Shown: positions 39,762-48,779 of the stretch, in pieces | Layout of the letters: every line of letters begins with the position of its first letter | Numbering within the stretch: the first letter of the stretch is position 1 | From: Chitinophaga deserti | Lineage (GTDB): Bacteria; Bacteroidota; Bacteroidia; Chitinophagales; Chitinophagaceae | Direction: 5' to 3' | Assembly (NCBI RefSeq): GCF_003149455.1 | Contig: NZ_QFFK01000001.1 | Location: 687,935 to 751,934, forward strand | Length of the DNA stretch: 64,000 nucleotides | Translations under genes and position numbers: made by a program | The notes under the pieces: model-generated | The model's database searches: none | What the model saw: the letters and a program-made list of their open reading frames with translations, nothing else | Told to the model about the DNA's origin: nothing

Positions 39762-40721
39762 ATGCCGGTATTAACCGCTACAAACTACGCTGCGCCTTTT
39801 CTGCTAAGTAACCGGCATTTGAACACCATATTCCCTACGTTGTTCCGCCGTGTACCTCCCGTTCAATACGTCCGTGAGCGCATCAACACGCCCGACAACG
39901 ACTTCCTCGACCTTGATTTCAGCCGTATCGGGAGCCGCACGGCGGTAGTGATCCTCCACGGACTGGAAGGCAGCTCTAACCGGACCTATGTAACCGGAAT
40001 GGTGAATATTTTCAATGAAAGAGGGTTCGACACCGTGTCCATGAATTTCAGGGGCTGCAGCGGGGAATGTAACAAGGCACTTCGTTTTTACCATAGCGGC
40101 GAAACGGATGACCTGCAGACCGTTATCGACCACATCTCCCCGGATTATGACCACATCCACCTCGTGGGGTTTTCCCTTGGCGGCAATATTACCCTTAAAT
40201 ACGTGGGTGAGCGCGGATCTTCGATAAACAAGCAAATCCGCTCCGCCGTGGCCATTTCCGTTCCTGTAGATCTTCACGACAGCTCTTCAGAACTCGAAAA
40301 GCGGCATAACACCATCTACCGGATGCGATTTATCCGCTCCCTTGGTGAAAAGCTCATAGAGAAAGCCCGTTTTTACCCTGACGACATATCGCTGGACGGC
40401 CTTTCCGCCATCCGCACCTTCCGCGAGTTCGACGACCGTTATACTGCACCGCTGCATGGATTCAAAGATGCAGTTGATTATTGGAAGCAATCCAGTTCGG
40501 TCTTCTACCTCAGCGGCATTGCCATCCCCACCCTGCTCATCAATGCGCTCGACGACCCATTCCTCGGGAAAGGATCATACCCCTTCAGTGCCGCCACCTC
40601 TAACCCTAACTTCCACTTCGAAACACCCGGAGAGGGGGGCCATGTAGGGTTCGTTACTTTTTCGGAGAAACACTACTGGTCGGAGAAGCGGGCATGGCAG
40701 TTTATCAGTCAGTATAGCTGA
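39762..40721 (+). CDS. Alpha/beta hydrolase, YheT/EMB8 family
   Basis: A 319-residue hydrolase of the COG0429 group, serine esterases or lipases of unsettled substrate. It has the family opening LSNRHLNTIFPTLFRR, the oxyanion region HGLEGSSNRTYV (66-77), the nucleophile elbow GFSLGGN with Ser138, the acid in NALDDPFLG and the catalytic His in GEGGHVGF. There is no signal peptide, so it is cytoplasmic. It is followed 38 bases later by an AraC-type regulator gene on the same strand; no link between them is obvious. Confidence 0.87.
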   Translation: MPVLTATNYAAPFLLSNRHLNTIFPTLFRRVPPVQYVRERINTPDNDFLDLDFSRIGSRTAVVILHGLEGSSNRTYVTGMVNIFNERGFDTVSMNFRGCSGECNKALRFYHSGETDDLQTVIDHISPDYDHIHLVGFSLGGNITLKYVGERGSSINKQIRSAVAISVPVDLHDSSSELEKRHNTIYRMRFIRSLGEKLIEKARFYPDDISLDGLSAIRTFREFDDRYTAPLHGFKDAVDYWKQSSSVFYLSGIAIPTLLINALDDPFLGKGSYPFSAATSNPNFHFETPGEGGHVGFVTFSEKHYWSEKRAWQFISQYS

Positions 40722-40759
40722 GCTGCTCGCTGAAACCGCAGAATTTGTAGCTTTATGGT

Positions 40760-41659
40760 ATGGAAAGAATACAGTCTCTCGAAGAATTTTATCGTGCCAA
40801 ACAGATTCCCGTTCCGGCAGGGATGAACCGGGAGCTGGGACATTTCAACGTTTTCGATACCGCCGAACTTATTACCACCAATGCTCCGTTGCCTTACAGC
40901 CGTAAGGATTTCTATAAAATAGCCTTCGTAAGCGGGCGCAACCGGTATTTCTTTGCCGACAAAACGCTCGACATTGATCAGTACGGGTTATTCTTCGCCA
41001 ACCCGCAGGTCCCTTACCAATGCGACCATCTCGACGAAGCACAGGCGGGTTATTTCTGCATTTTTACTGATGCGTTTTTCCATGGCCATTCGTCCATGAA
41101 ACTGACTGACTTCCCGCTGTTCCGCCCCGGAGGGCAGCCACTCATCTGCCTGCCCGAAGCACAGGTGCCCCAGGTGGTCGATATCTTCCATAAAATGAAA
41201 GCGGAACTGGAATCAGACTACATCTATAAGTTTGATTTGTTGCGGAACTACACGATGGAGCTCATTCATCTTGGCATGAAACATCAACCCGTAGCCCTTT
41301 CTCCCGCACATACCAACGCAGCCACGCGCATTTCCAGCCTGTTCTCCGACCTGCTGGAACGGCAATTCCCTATAGAAACAACGCGGCAGCAGGTGAACCT
41401 GCGTACCGCGTTCGATTTTGCAGAACAGCTATCCATCCACGTCAATCATCTCAACAAAGCGTTGAAAGACGCTACCGGGAAATCGACTTCAGATCATATA
41501 GCCGACCGCCTGGTACAGGAAGCCAAAGCGCTGCTGCGCCATACCGATTGGAATGTCTCGGAAATAGGCTATTGCCTTGGCTTCCAGGAACCTGCCCACT
41601 TTAATAATTTCTTCAAGAAAAAAACACAGCTCACTCCCCGCACTTTCCGTGCTGTCTGA
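40760..41659 (+). CDS. AraC-family transcription regulator
   Basis: A 299-residue regulator. The N-terminal about 160 residues are a cupin-like sensor (DFYKIAFVSGRNRYFFADKTLDIDQYGLFFANPQVPYQ). The C-terminal HTH_18 domain has both helix-turn-helix units, FAEQLSIHVNHLNKALKDATG and VSEIGYCLGFQEPAHFNNFFKK, with the standard PxxFR ending (TPRTFRAV). It ends two bases before the stop of the opposing four-gene cytochrome/DUF1501 operon. Target genes cannot be identified; the hydrolase gene just upstream is the nearest candidate. Confidence 0.87.
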   Translation: MERIQSLEEFYRAKQIPVPAGMNRELGHFNVFDTAELITTNAPLPYSRKDFYKIAFVSGRNRYFFADKTLDIDQYGLFFANPQVPYQCDHLDEAQAGYFCIFTDAFFHGHSSMKLTDFPLFRPGGQPLICLPEAQVPQVVDIFHKMKAELESDYIYKFDLLRNYTMELIHLGMKHQPVALSPAHTNAATRISSLFSDLLERQFPIETTRQQVNLRTAFDFAEQLSIHVNHLNKALKDATGKSTSDHIADRLVQEAKALLRHTDWNVSEIGYCLGFQEPAHFNNFFKKKTQLTPRTFRAV

Positions 41660-41661
41660 AA

Positions 41662-43071
41662 TCAGGCCGGCTGTTTCTTAAACACCATTGTATCCGTTGC
41701 CAGCACCGGCAGGCGGTATCCTCCTGTATCTACCCGCAGGTCGGGCAGGGCAGTACGGAGCTGCTGCACGCCGGCGGCAGTTACCCCTGTTCCATAAATA
41801 AATAATTCACGGAGAGCAGCCTGCTTCTGCAGATATTGTAATCCCTTATCGGTAATCTTTGTACCGGTGAGATTGAGGTATTTCAGTTGTTTAGCCGACG
41901 ACAGCATTTGCATGCCCTCATCGGTAACACCGGTATATTCCAGCTGGAGGCGGGTAAGGCTTGGCAGTGAAGCAATGATTTTCAGGGCACTGTCTCCCGT
42001 AGCAGTACTGCCCAGGTTAAGCCATACCAGTTGCTTTGCCAGCGGCTCCAGTAATTTAGCGTCAGCATTTCCAAAGGCGGGAGCATTTACCGCACTTACC
42101 ATCACATATCCATTATCTGCCGCTACCGGCATTACTTTCACACCTAATTTCACGAGCGGGGCTACCTGCTCATCGTTCACCGCACTAACTTCCGTTTTGG
42201 GCATATAGGGATGCACGCCATCGCCGGTAGGTTTCATGCCTTCAAATACCAGAGCTATACGCGGTGTTTTCTGCAGTTCCTTAACTGCTATGGAATCAGG
42301 GGCGCCCTGCTGAATCCACCAGTACAGGATTTCAACATCCTGCGGGGTGAGCTGGGGTTTGCCTTTGGGAGGCATGCGTTTATCGTCGGACTCAGGGAGA
42401 ACGAGGCGTTTATACAGCTCACTCATCTCCGGAATACTGTCTTTCAGCACAGGCCCGTTTTCTCCTCCTTTGCGGATATGCGCCATACCATCCAGCCGGA
42501 GGCCGCCTTTCAGTTTTTGTTCATTATGGCAGCCGTAGCATTTCTGTTCGAGGATGGGTTGTACCAGCTGCTCATATACCTGCGCATCTTCTATATTCTT
42601 GAAGGTGGCCGTAGTAGCGGCTTCCTTTGTCCCGAACGGCCATGCGGCAGTCAGATAATCTTCTCCATGGGTGAGGTTGCCACCATAATGCCCTGCAACA
42701 GACAAAGCGAGGATCATGGCAGCAGATACGGGCAGCCACGATTTACGGAACAGGTTGTATTTCCTGAAAACACAAAGCAGCAGGGAAAGTACCGCTACTG
42801 CTATCCCCATCCACATATGCAGGTTGAGCGCAGCTTCGTCGTACCCCCCGGAGAGTGAAAGCAGGTATCCCGCCACACATGCTGCTACTGCCGAAAGGGC
42901 GCCAAAAAGCAGTGTAGGAAATACCGCGGCACCCAGTACAGCGAGCTGGCGGAAACGGCTGAGCCATTCCAGCAGAAAGGCGATTATGAGTATACCGATC
43001 GGCAGGTGAACGAGTAAGGGATGGAACCGGCCGATGAAGAGGCCCCATCCGGATTGTAAGAAAAACATCAT
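41662..43071 (-). CDS. Membrane protein with planctomycete-type cytochrome c and LRR domains
   Basis: A 469-residue protein in three parts. Residues 1-140 contain four hydrophobic helices (GRFHPLLVHLPIGILIIAFLLEWL and others, DUF2231-like). A planctomycete-type cytochrome c domain follows at about 165-270, with the heme site CYGCH and the late MPPKGKPQLTPQDVEILYWWIQQGAP. The end, about 300-460, has leucine-rich repeats (LTRLQLEYTGVTDEGMQML, LKYLNLTGTKITDKGLQYL). It is the last gene of an operon whose previous gene overlaps it by four bases (ATGA). It is probably an inner-membrane electron-transfer partner for the exported enzymes of the operon. Confidence 0.85.
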   Translation of the reverse strand: MMFFLQSGWGLFIGRFHPLLVHLPIGILIIAFLLEWLSRFRQLAVLGAAVFPTLLFGALSAVAACVAGYLLSLSGGYDEAALNLHMWMGIAVAVLSLLLCVFRKYNLFRKSWLPVSAAMILALSVAGHYGGNLTHGEDYLTAAWPFGTKEAATTATFKNIEDAQVYEQLVQPILEQKCYGCHNEQKLKGGLRLDGMAHIRKGGENGPVLKDSIPEMSELYKRLVLPESDDKRMPPKGKPQLTPQDVEILYWWIQQGAPDSIAVKELQKTPRIALVFEGMKPTGDGVHPYMPKTEVSAVNDEQVAPLVKLGVKVMPVAADNGYVMVSAVNAPAFGNADAKLLEPLAKQLVWLNLGSTATGDSALKIIASLPSLTRLQLEYTGVTDEGMQMLSSAKQLKYLNLTGTKITDKGLQYLQKQAALRELFIYGTGVTAAGVQQLRTALPDLRVDTGGYRLPVLATDTMVFKKQPA

Positions 43072-43994
43072 GCGCCGTAACGTGCTTTTAAAAGATCTTT
43101 CATATGAACATTAATGGCCCATTGGTCTGCCACGGGCTGTCGGGTATAGGGAAGCGTGGGCATATAATCTGCCGGGCCGAATTCTGTGAGCATGGTCATC
43201 ACTTCGCCTTTCGCACGTTTTATCTTCGCCACTTCATCCCACCAGGCGAAATGCGCTTTTACCGCATGTTCCCATTCCGGTGCGCGGGGATCGTTTACCT
43301 GCGGGCCTTCGGGATGGCCGATGCGCGCATGGATATGCCCTACACGTTGCAAGGCGAGCGCCACTGTTTCCGCCTGATCGGTCAGATACGATTCGTGCAC
43401 ATTACACCAGTGCGATATATCCAGTGTAAGGCGCAGGTCGGGCTTGGTTTCGATAAAACGGCGCGTAATATGTGCGGCAAACATCATCCTGGCGCGGTGC
43501 GTTTCGTGGTAGATGGGAACGCCGGAAGCTTTGGATATGCGGGTAGTGATATCGATCAGCTGGCCGTTCTGCGCTTCGGTATAATAATCTCTGCCCGAGT
43601 GGCAATTAACGTAAAGCGGTTTCTTACGTTTGTTCCCGGTAGCTGCCAGCAGCGTAGTTTCAAAAGTAGAAGCATGCTTTGTGAATTCATTACTGCCCCC
43701 TGAAGCCAGGAACCCTACTTCCATTCCGTGTTTTTCCACGGCGTCGAATATTTCATTCTGTGCTTCGATAGAACCCGGCCACCATACTTCGATCCCGTCG
43801 TATCCTGCGGCTTTCGCCTTTTGACAAAGGGCATCGCGGCTGCCGGGGAAGCCCCAGTCCGTTGCTAATACTACTAATTTGAAACCCGCTTTTGCCGCGG
43901 GCATGGCGGCAGCAGGCAATTGCGTCAATAATGTACTTGCTCCCAGGGCTGCAGTGCGCTGGAGAAAATCCCTCCGGTTGATAGAATGCTTCAT
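43068..43994 (-). CDS. Exported sugar-phosphate isomerase/epimerase-like TIM barrel
   Basis: A 308-residue protein of the xylose-isomerase-like (AP endonuclease 2) TIM-barrel superfamily. The N-terminus is a Tat signal (NRRDFLQRTAALGASTLL), so a folded protein with metal is sent to the periplasm. Barrel landmarks are YDGIEVWWPGS, HYVNCHSG-like LYVNCHSGRDYY, YHETHRARMMF, TLDISHWCNVH and HIHARIGHPEGPQ, which supply the Glu, His and Asp metal ligands. It probably isomerises or epimerises a sugar or cyclitol derivative; the substrate is unknown. It sits between DUF1501 (3 bases) and the cytochrome/LRR gene (4-base overlap). Confidence 0.87.
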   Translation of the reverse strand: MKHSINRRDFLQRTAALGASTLLTQLPAAAMPAAKAGFKLVVLATDWGFPGSRDALCQKAKAAGYDGIEVWWPGSIEAQNEIFDAVEKHGMEVGFLASGGSNEFTKHASTFETTLLAATGNKRKKPLYVNCHSGRDYYTEAQNGQLIDITTRISKASGVPIYHETHRARMMFAAHITRRFIETKPDLRLTLDISHWCNVHESYLTDQAETVALALQRVGHIHARIGHPEGPQVNDPRAPEWEHAVKAHFAWWDEVAKIKRAKGEVMTMLTEFGPADYMPTLPYTRQPVADQWAINVHMKDLLKARYGA

Positions 43995-43997
43995 GTG

Positions 43998-45485
43998 TTA
44001 TCCTAAAATTTCCTTAATAACATGACCATGTACATCGGTAAGCCTGAAGGGCCGCCCCTGGAACTGGTAGGTCATTTTTTCGTGATCAAATCCCAATTGC
44101 TGTAAAATAGTAGCGTGAATATCATGTACGGCTACCTGGCCCTTAACGGCACTAAAGCCAATCTCATCGGTTTCTCCCCAGCTGCCGCCGCGTTTGATAC
44201 CTGCCCCTGCCATCCACATGGTGAACGCTTCCACGTGGTGGTCGCGGCCCATGTAGGGCATTTCCTTACCATCGCGGTTTTCCTGCATGGGGGTACGGCC
44301 AAATTCACCACCCCATACCACCAGCGTTTCATCGAGCAGTCCGCGCTGCTTCAGATCGAGCAGCAGGGCGCTGATGGGCTTATCAATTTCACGGCATTTG
44401 TTGCGCATACCGAGATCTACGGCTGTGCTTTCGTCGGTGCCATGCGCATCCCATCCCCAGTCGAACAGTTGTACAAAACGCACTCCTTTCTCAACCAGTT
44501 TGCGTGCAAGCAGGCAGTTATTAGCGAACGATTCCTTACCGGGCTCTGTACCATACAGTTCATGTATGTAAGCGGGCTCGCTGTTAATATCCATTACTCC
44601 GGGAACGGAGATCTGCATTTTATAAGCCAGCTCATATTGCGAAATACGCGACAGGATTTCGGGATCCTGGAAAGTTTCATATTCGAGGCGGTTCACTTCA
44701 TTGATGGCCTGTATCCCCTGGTAACGCAGATCCCTGTTCAGTCCTGCCGGGTCTGAAAGGTAGAGGACAGGTTCGCCTTTAGAGCGGCATTGTACGCCCT
44801 GGTAAACGGAAGGCAGAAATCCGCTGCCCCAAACGCTCTTACCCGCATCCGGTGTTTTACCACCGGAGGTGAGCACTACGAAGCCGGGCAGGTTACTGTT
44901 CTCCGAGCCAAGCCCCCAGGTTACCCAGGAGCCTGTGCTGGGCCTCCCGAGGCGGGCGCTTCCCGTATGCATGAATAATTGCGCAGGACCGTGGTTGAAC
45001 TGATCGGTTTGTACCGCTTTCAGGAAACTCACATCATCCACCCTTTCGGCGAAGTGGGGCATAAAATCAGATACCCATGCACGGCTTTCGCCATGCTGGC
45101 TGAACACTGCCTGCGGTCCCAGCATACGGGGTACGCCACGGATAAACGCAAACGTTTTGCCTTCGAGGATGGATTGCGGGCACAGCTGGTTATGCAGCTT
45201 CTGCAATTCCGGTTTATAGTCAAACATTTCCAGCTGCGAAGGTGCGCCGGCCATGTGCAGGTAAATAACGCTTTTTGCTCTGGCAGGGAAATGCGGTGCG
45301 CGGGGTTCCAGCGGGTTAAGGCTTTGTGCCGGTGCAGAACCCGATCCGGAGAACAGGTTGCAACCGCTTACCAGTGAACCGAGGGCTGTAGCGCCAAGGC
45401 CCGTTACACAATCCTGCAGAAAATGCCTGCGGGAGAAAAACCGGGCTGCCCGGTCGTTGGCTTCTTTTATGATTTTGTCGGCCAT
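43998..45485 (-). CDS. DUF1501 protein, sulfatase-like, Tat lipoprotein
   Basis: A 495-residue DUF1501 protein, a relative of the alkaline phosphatase/sulfatase superfamily found mainly in Planctomycetes and some Bacteroidota. The Tat motif SRRHFLQDC is followed by the lipobox VSGC near residues 39-42. Family landmarks are KSVIYLHMAGAPSQLEMFDYKP, VQLFDWGWDAHG, LVVWGGEFGRTP, GRDHH and HDIHATILQQLG. The function is not established; it is nearly always encoded next to a DUF1549/DUF1553 protein, as here (5 bases downstream of it). Surface or periplasmic processing of a complex carbohydrate is the common suggestion. Confidence 0.9.
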   Translation of the reverse strand: MADKIIKEANDRAARFFSRRHFLQDCVTGLGATALGSLVSGCNLFSGSGSAPAQSLNPLEPRAPHFPARAKSVIYLHMAGAPSQLEMFDYKPELQKLHNQLCPQSILEGKTFAFIRGVPRMLGPQAVFSQHGESRAWVSDFMPHFAERVDDVSFLKAVQTDQFNHGPAQLFMHTGSARLGRPSTGSWVTWGLGSENSNLPGFVVLTSGGKTPDAGKSVWGSGFLPSVYQGVQCRSKGEPVLYLSDPAGLNRDLRYQGIQAINEVNRLEYETFQDPEILSRISQYELAYKMQISVPGVMDINSEPAYIHELYGTEPGKESFANNCLLARKLVEKGVRFVQLFDWGWDAHGTDESTAVDLGMRNKCREIDKPISALLLDLKQRGLLDETLVVWGGEFGRTPMQENRDGKEMPYMGRDHHVEAFTMWMAGAGIKRGGSWGETDEIGFSAVKGQVAVHDIHATILQQLGFDHEKMTYQFQGRPFRLTDVHGHVIKEILG

Positions 45486-45490
45486 GATCT

Positions 45491-48193
45491 TTAGGATTTG
45501 GACAGGAACTCGTCCAGGTTCATTAATGCGTTGGCCACTACTGTAAGAGCAGCTACGTGTGCTTTTTCGCCATCGGGTACGGAACGCATATTGAATGCAT
45601 CCGCAGCGGCGGGGTCTTTCTGATATTGCTGAAGGGCCTGGCTGTAAAGTTTTTCCAGCACGGCAGATTTAGCCGGGGAAATATCTTTATTCATCGCAAG
45701 CTTATACCCGCGCCGGATACAGTTTTTTGCATCTTTACCGCCATCTTTCTCCATCTGGATGGCCAGTGTTCTGGCGGCTTCGAGATAAACAGGGTCATTT
45801 AGTGTTACGAGCGCCTGCAGGGGGGTATTGGTGCGTATGCGGCGTTGCAGGCACACCTCACGGCTGCTGCCATCGAAAGTAATGGAAGAAGGGTAAGGAC
45901 TGGTACGTTTCAGGAACGTATATACTCCGCGGCGGTATTGATCACCATTCTCTGAAGTATTCCATCGCTCACCGCTGTAAACAGACATCCAGACGCCATC
46001 GGGCTGCATCGGCATCACCGGAGGACCGCTCATTCTGCCACTCAGTAATCCGCTTACGGCCAGTGCCTGGTCGCGTACCTGCTCTGCCGTCAAACGGAAG
46101 CGGGGGCCACGGGCCAGAAGGCGGTTAGCAGGATCTTTCTCATTCAACTCCGGACTGCTCTTCGAATCGCGGCGGTAAGCACCAGAAAGCACAATCTCAC
46201 GCAGCATGGATTTCACGCTCCATTTATGTTTATGTACAAACTGGTAAGCGAGGTAATCCAGCAGTGCGGGATGCGATGGGGTAAAGCCCTGCGTGCCGAA
46301 ATCTTCCAGCGTTTCCACGAGGCCGATACCAAACAGCTGCTCCCAGAGGCGGTTTACCATTACCCTGCCAGTAAGCGGGTTCTTAGGATCGGTCAGCCAC
46401 TGTGCCAGCCCCAGCCTGTTACGCGGAGCGCCTTGTGGCCAGGGGTTAAGGGAACCGGGTGTTTCCGGTTTCACTTCACTGCCTTTCACCAGCCAGTTGC
46501 CTCTTTCAAATACAGCAGTAGGGCGGAACAGGTCTCTGTTGTTTTCCACCATTACCGGAATACTTTCCGGATTGGCGTTTACCAGCGCCAGGAATTTGGC
46601 TTCCATTTCTTTATATCCTGCCTGTCCTTTACCGGGAAGGTCATGACGGAAAGCCATCCATTCCACACTGGCAACCGTACTCATAGGGTCCAGCGAGGGA
46701 TTCCGGAAGGTGAAGAATATATCACGACGGCCCTCCAGCGGCTTTAACGCTACCGGTAACACGCCATTCCCCTGCGGCAGGGCCATACTGGCGATGACCG
46801 GACCTTTCAGGCTATCGGCACGTATTTCCATTGAACCTCCTGCACCTGCCCAATAGCGCATCAGCAAACGGTCGGCATTATTCAGCGGCACATTCTTCAT
46901 TCTGCTGCTACCTCCATTGCGGATGGCCATGAATTTGGTATCAGCCAGCTGGCCGTTGATATATTGGTCAGCATCGTGAGCGTGCACTTTAGGCTCCAGC
47001 GTCCGCAGGAAATCCTGTGCTTCCTGGAGCTGGTTAGCGTCTCCATGTTGTTTTACCCATTGGGTAACAGCAGTTACATCCTGGCGCTGTAAACTGTCGT
47101 AGAAGCGCAGTTTGGGATATTCTCCCCAGGTATCTTCATCACGCGTATTGTTGAGGAAGGCCATTAATTTATAATAATCCTCGAAGCGGAACGGATCGTA
47201 AGGGTGCGCGTGGCATTGCACACATGCAATGGTGGTGCCCTGCCATACTTCCATGGTGGTATTTACCCGGTCGATGATGGCAGCGGTGCGGAACTCTTCG
47301 TCCTGCGTACCTCCTTCATCGTTACTCATGGTGTTACGGTGGAAGGCGGTGGCAACGAGCTGATCGTCTGTTGGTGAGGGAAGGAGATCGCCTGCGAGCT
47401 GTTCGGTAGTGAACCTGTCGAAGGGCATATCCATGTTAAACGCCTTGATTACCCAGTCGCGGTAGCGCCAGAATTCGCGGCGGGAGTCTTTTTCATATCC
47501 TTTGGTATCGGCATAGCGCGCGAGGTCGAGCCACATGGAGGCCCATTTTTCACCGAACTGAGGGGATGCGAGGAGGGAATCCACCATCAGGGCATAGGCG
47601 CTGTCGCTGAACCGTGCTGCGAAGGCATTGGCGCGGGTTTCAGTTGGCGGGATGCCGGTGAGGTCGAGAGAGAGCCTGCGGAGCAGGGTTTGCGGATCGG
47701 CCTGCGGAGCAGGATCGAGGTTTTCATCATCGAGTTTTTCGTTGATGAACTGATCGATGGTAGCATCGGCTGCAGGAGCTTTAGGAGGCACATAAGCCCA
47801 ATGATCGCCCCATTCGGCACCCTGTTCCACCCAGCGGGTGAGAATGTCGATTTCGGCTTTGGAAAGCGGTTGTGCTTTGAGCGGCATCCGCTCTTTAGGA
47901 TCATTGGTGTGGAGCCGGCGGATGAACTCACTGGCGCCGGGATCTCCGGGAATGATGGCAGGTTTGCCGCTTTTAGTGATCCCGAGGGCTTCTTCACGGA
48001 ACAGGACACTAAATCCTCCGTTCTGCTTTACACCGCCATGGCAGCTGATGCAATGCTTGTTGAGGATGGGCTTTACTTCGGTACTGTAATCCACCTTTTT
48101 ACCGGACCCGCAACCTCCGAGCCACATGGCGGCAAAGGGAACGAGTACCAGGCTGGCGAATATCCAGTGGTTGGAACGAATGGTCATTTTCAT
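45491..48193 (-). CDS. PSCyt1-DUF1549-DUF1553 cytochrome protein
   Basis: A 900-residue exported protein. Met 48193 begins the signal peptide with lipobox LGGC; the frame extends to 48301 but without family likeness. The N-terminal planctomycete cytochrome domain has heme site CISCH and RMPLKAQPLSKAEIDILTRWVEQGA. DUF1549 follows from about residue 155 (FINEKLDDENLDPAP, LSLDLTGIPPT, WASMWLDLARYADTKG), with a second CVQCH heme site in its core. The C-terminal DUF1553 has NPLTGRVMVNRLWEQLFG and IRTNTPLQALVTLNDPVYLEAAR. It is the first gene of the four-gene operon and probably passes electrons while acting on a polymer; the reaction is unknown. Confidence 0.9.
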   Translation of the reverse strand: MKMTIRSNHWIFASLVLVPFAAMWLGGCGSGKKVDYSTEVKPILNKHCISCHGGVKQNGGFSVLFREEALGITKSGKPAIIPGDPGASEFIRRLHTNDPKERMPLKAQPLSKAEIDILTRWVEQGAEWGDHWAYVPPKAPAADATIDQFINEKLDDENLDPAPQADPQTLLRRLSLDLTGIPPTETRANAFAARFSDSAYALMVDSLLASPQFGEKWASMWLDLARYADTKGYEKDSRREFWRYRDWVIKAFNMDMPFDRFTTEQLAGDLLPSPTDDQLVATAFHRNTMSNDEGGTQDEEFRTAAIIDRVNTTMEVWQGTTIACVQCHAHPYDPFRFEDYYKLMAFLNNTRDEDTWGEYPKLRFYDSLQRQDVTAVTQWVKQHGDANQLQEAQDFLRTLEPKVHAHDADQYINGQLADTKFMAIRNGGSSRMKNVPLNNADRLLMRYWAGAGGSMEIRADSLKGPVIASMALPQGNGVLPVALKPLEGRRDIFFTFRNPSLDPMSTVASVEWMAFRHDLPGKGQAGYKEMEAKFLALVNANPESIPVMVENNRDLFRPTAVFERGNWLVKGSEVKPETPGSLNPWPQGAPRNRLGLAQWLTDPKNPLTGRVMVNRLWEQLFGIGLVETLEDFGTQGFTPSHPALLDYLAYQFVHKHKWSVKSMLREIVLSGAYRRDSKSSPELNEKDPANRLLARGPRFRLTAEQVRDQALAVSGLLSGRMSGPPVMPMQPDGVWMSVYSGERWNTSENGDQYRRGVYTFLKRTSPYPSSITFDGSSREVCLQRRIRTNTPLQALVTLNDPVYLEAARTLAIQMEKDGGKDAKNCIRRGYKLAMNKDISPAKSAVLEKLYSQALQQYQKDPAAADAFNMRSVPDGEKAHVAALTVVANALMNLDEFLSKS

Positions 48194-48390
48194 GATAATG
48201 GCCGTGGCAATAAATTTAATTAATGAGCGACTGTGACGTAACGATGCAATATATAACGTAGAGGTGCCTGCTGCACCGGGCTTTATGCTAAAATCATACA
48301 AATCCCTGCTAATATTCTTTCAATAAGCGTACTTATTACCCCTAAACTACGAAATGGCAGCGGGTGATGCAAGTGGAGTTTATAAACGGC

Positions 48391-48655
48391 AAAAAAAGAA
48401 GGGTGAAAGAATTCACCCTCCGGTATATGCATACATTAGACATGAGACTTATTTGAGGCCGATACGGACAACGGGACCGTGGTTAGTGTGTCTGTCCGCG
48501 GCCGGGAGGTTTTCGGTTTTCCTGTAACCCACAGCCGGGGCGCGCTACTGCGCGTCTTGGCACTTGGGGACATGGACGTTGAAAGGCCGGCATTCGGCTA
48601 ACTGATGACGGCCGGGGAACAATTTTACAATCGCAACGCCGGCTGGCGACAACAG
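48391..48655 (-). ncRNA. Candidate structured small RNA ending in a terminator
   Basis: A GC-rich island in an AT-rich spacer, dense with stems: GGCCG-ATA-CGGACA pairing TGTCCG-CGGCC (48457-48503), CGCGC-TACT-GCGCG (48541-48554), CCGGC/GCCGG (48587-48615) and CGCC-GGCT-GGCG (48637-48648). On the minus strand it runs into a classic terminator, GGGTGAA-TTCT-TTCACCC and a T-run (48418-48391), although no gene ends there. The strand is chosen from the terminator. It does not look like tmRNA, RNase P, SRP or 6S RNA to me. A 96-codon minus frame through it reads low-complexity, so an RNA is favoured; the 5' end is a guess. Confidence 0.45.
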
Positions 48656-48735
48656 CAGTTATACTAAATAGAGTGAATTTCGGGGGGCGAGGGGTGAAGC
48701 GTATAAAAAAAATATTTCGCTTTGAAATTTCACCC

Positions 48736-48759
48736 TTTAGACAGGATTCCCTGTCTAAA
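48736..48759 (+). promoter_or_regulatory. Palindromic operator before HTH gene
   Basis: A perfect 10-bp inverted repeat TTTAGACAGG-ATTC-CCTGTCTAAA lies 20 bases before the start codon of a Cro/CI-like gene, the usual place for an autoregulatory dimer site. Confidence 0.6.
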
Positions 48760-48779
48760 AGTGCGTAACACACATCTTT

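Larger units (their letters stand above)
48194..48779. other. Divergent intergenic region with RNA candidate and operator
   Basis: This 586-base spacer separates the DUF1553 operon (minus) from a small HTH gene (plus). It contains a terminator-ended GC-rich hairpin island (48391-48655) and a perfect palindrome (48736-48759). I see no protein gene in it: open frames in the GC-rich part have no family features. Confidence 0.6.

Noticed and set aside
48483..48773. 96-codon minus-strand frame in the GC-rich spacer
   Set aside because: Rich in Arg, Pro and Cys with no domain. The same DNA folds into strong stems and ends in a terminator, so an RNA is the better reading.
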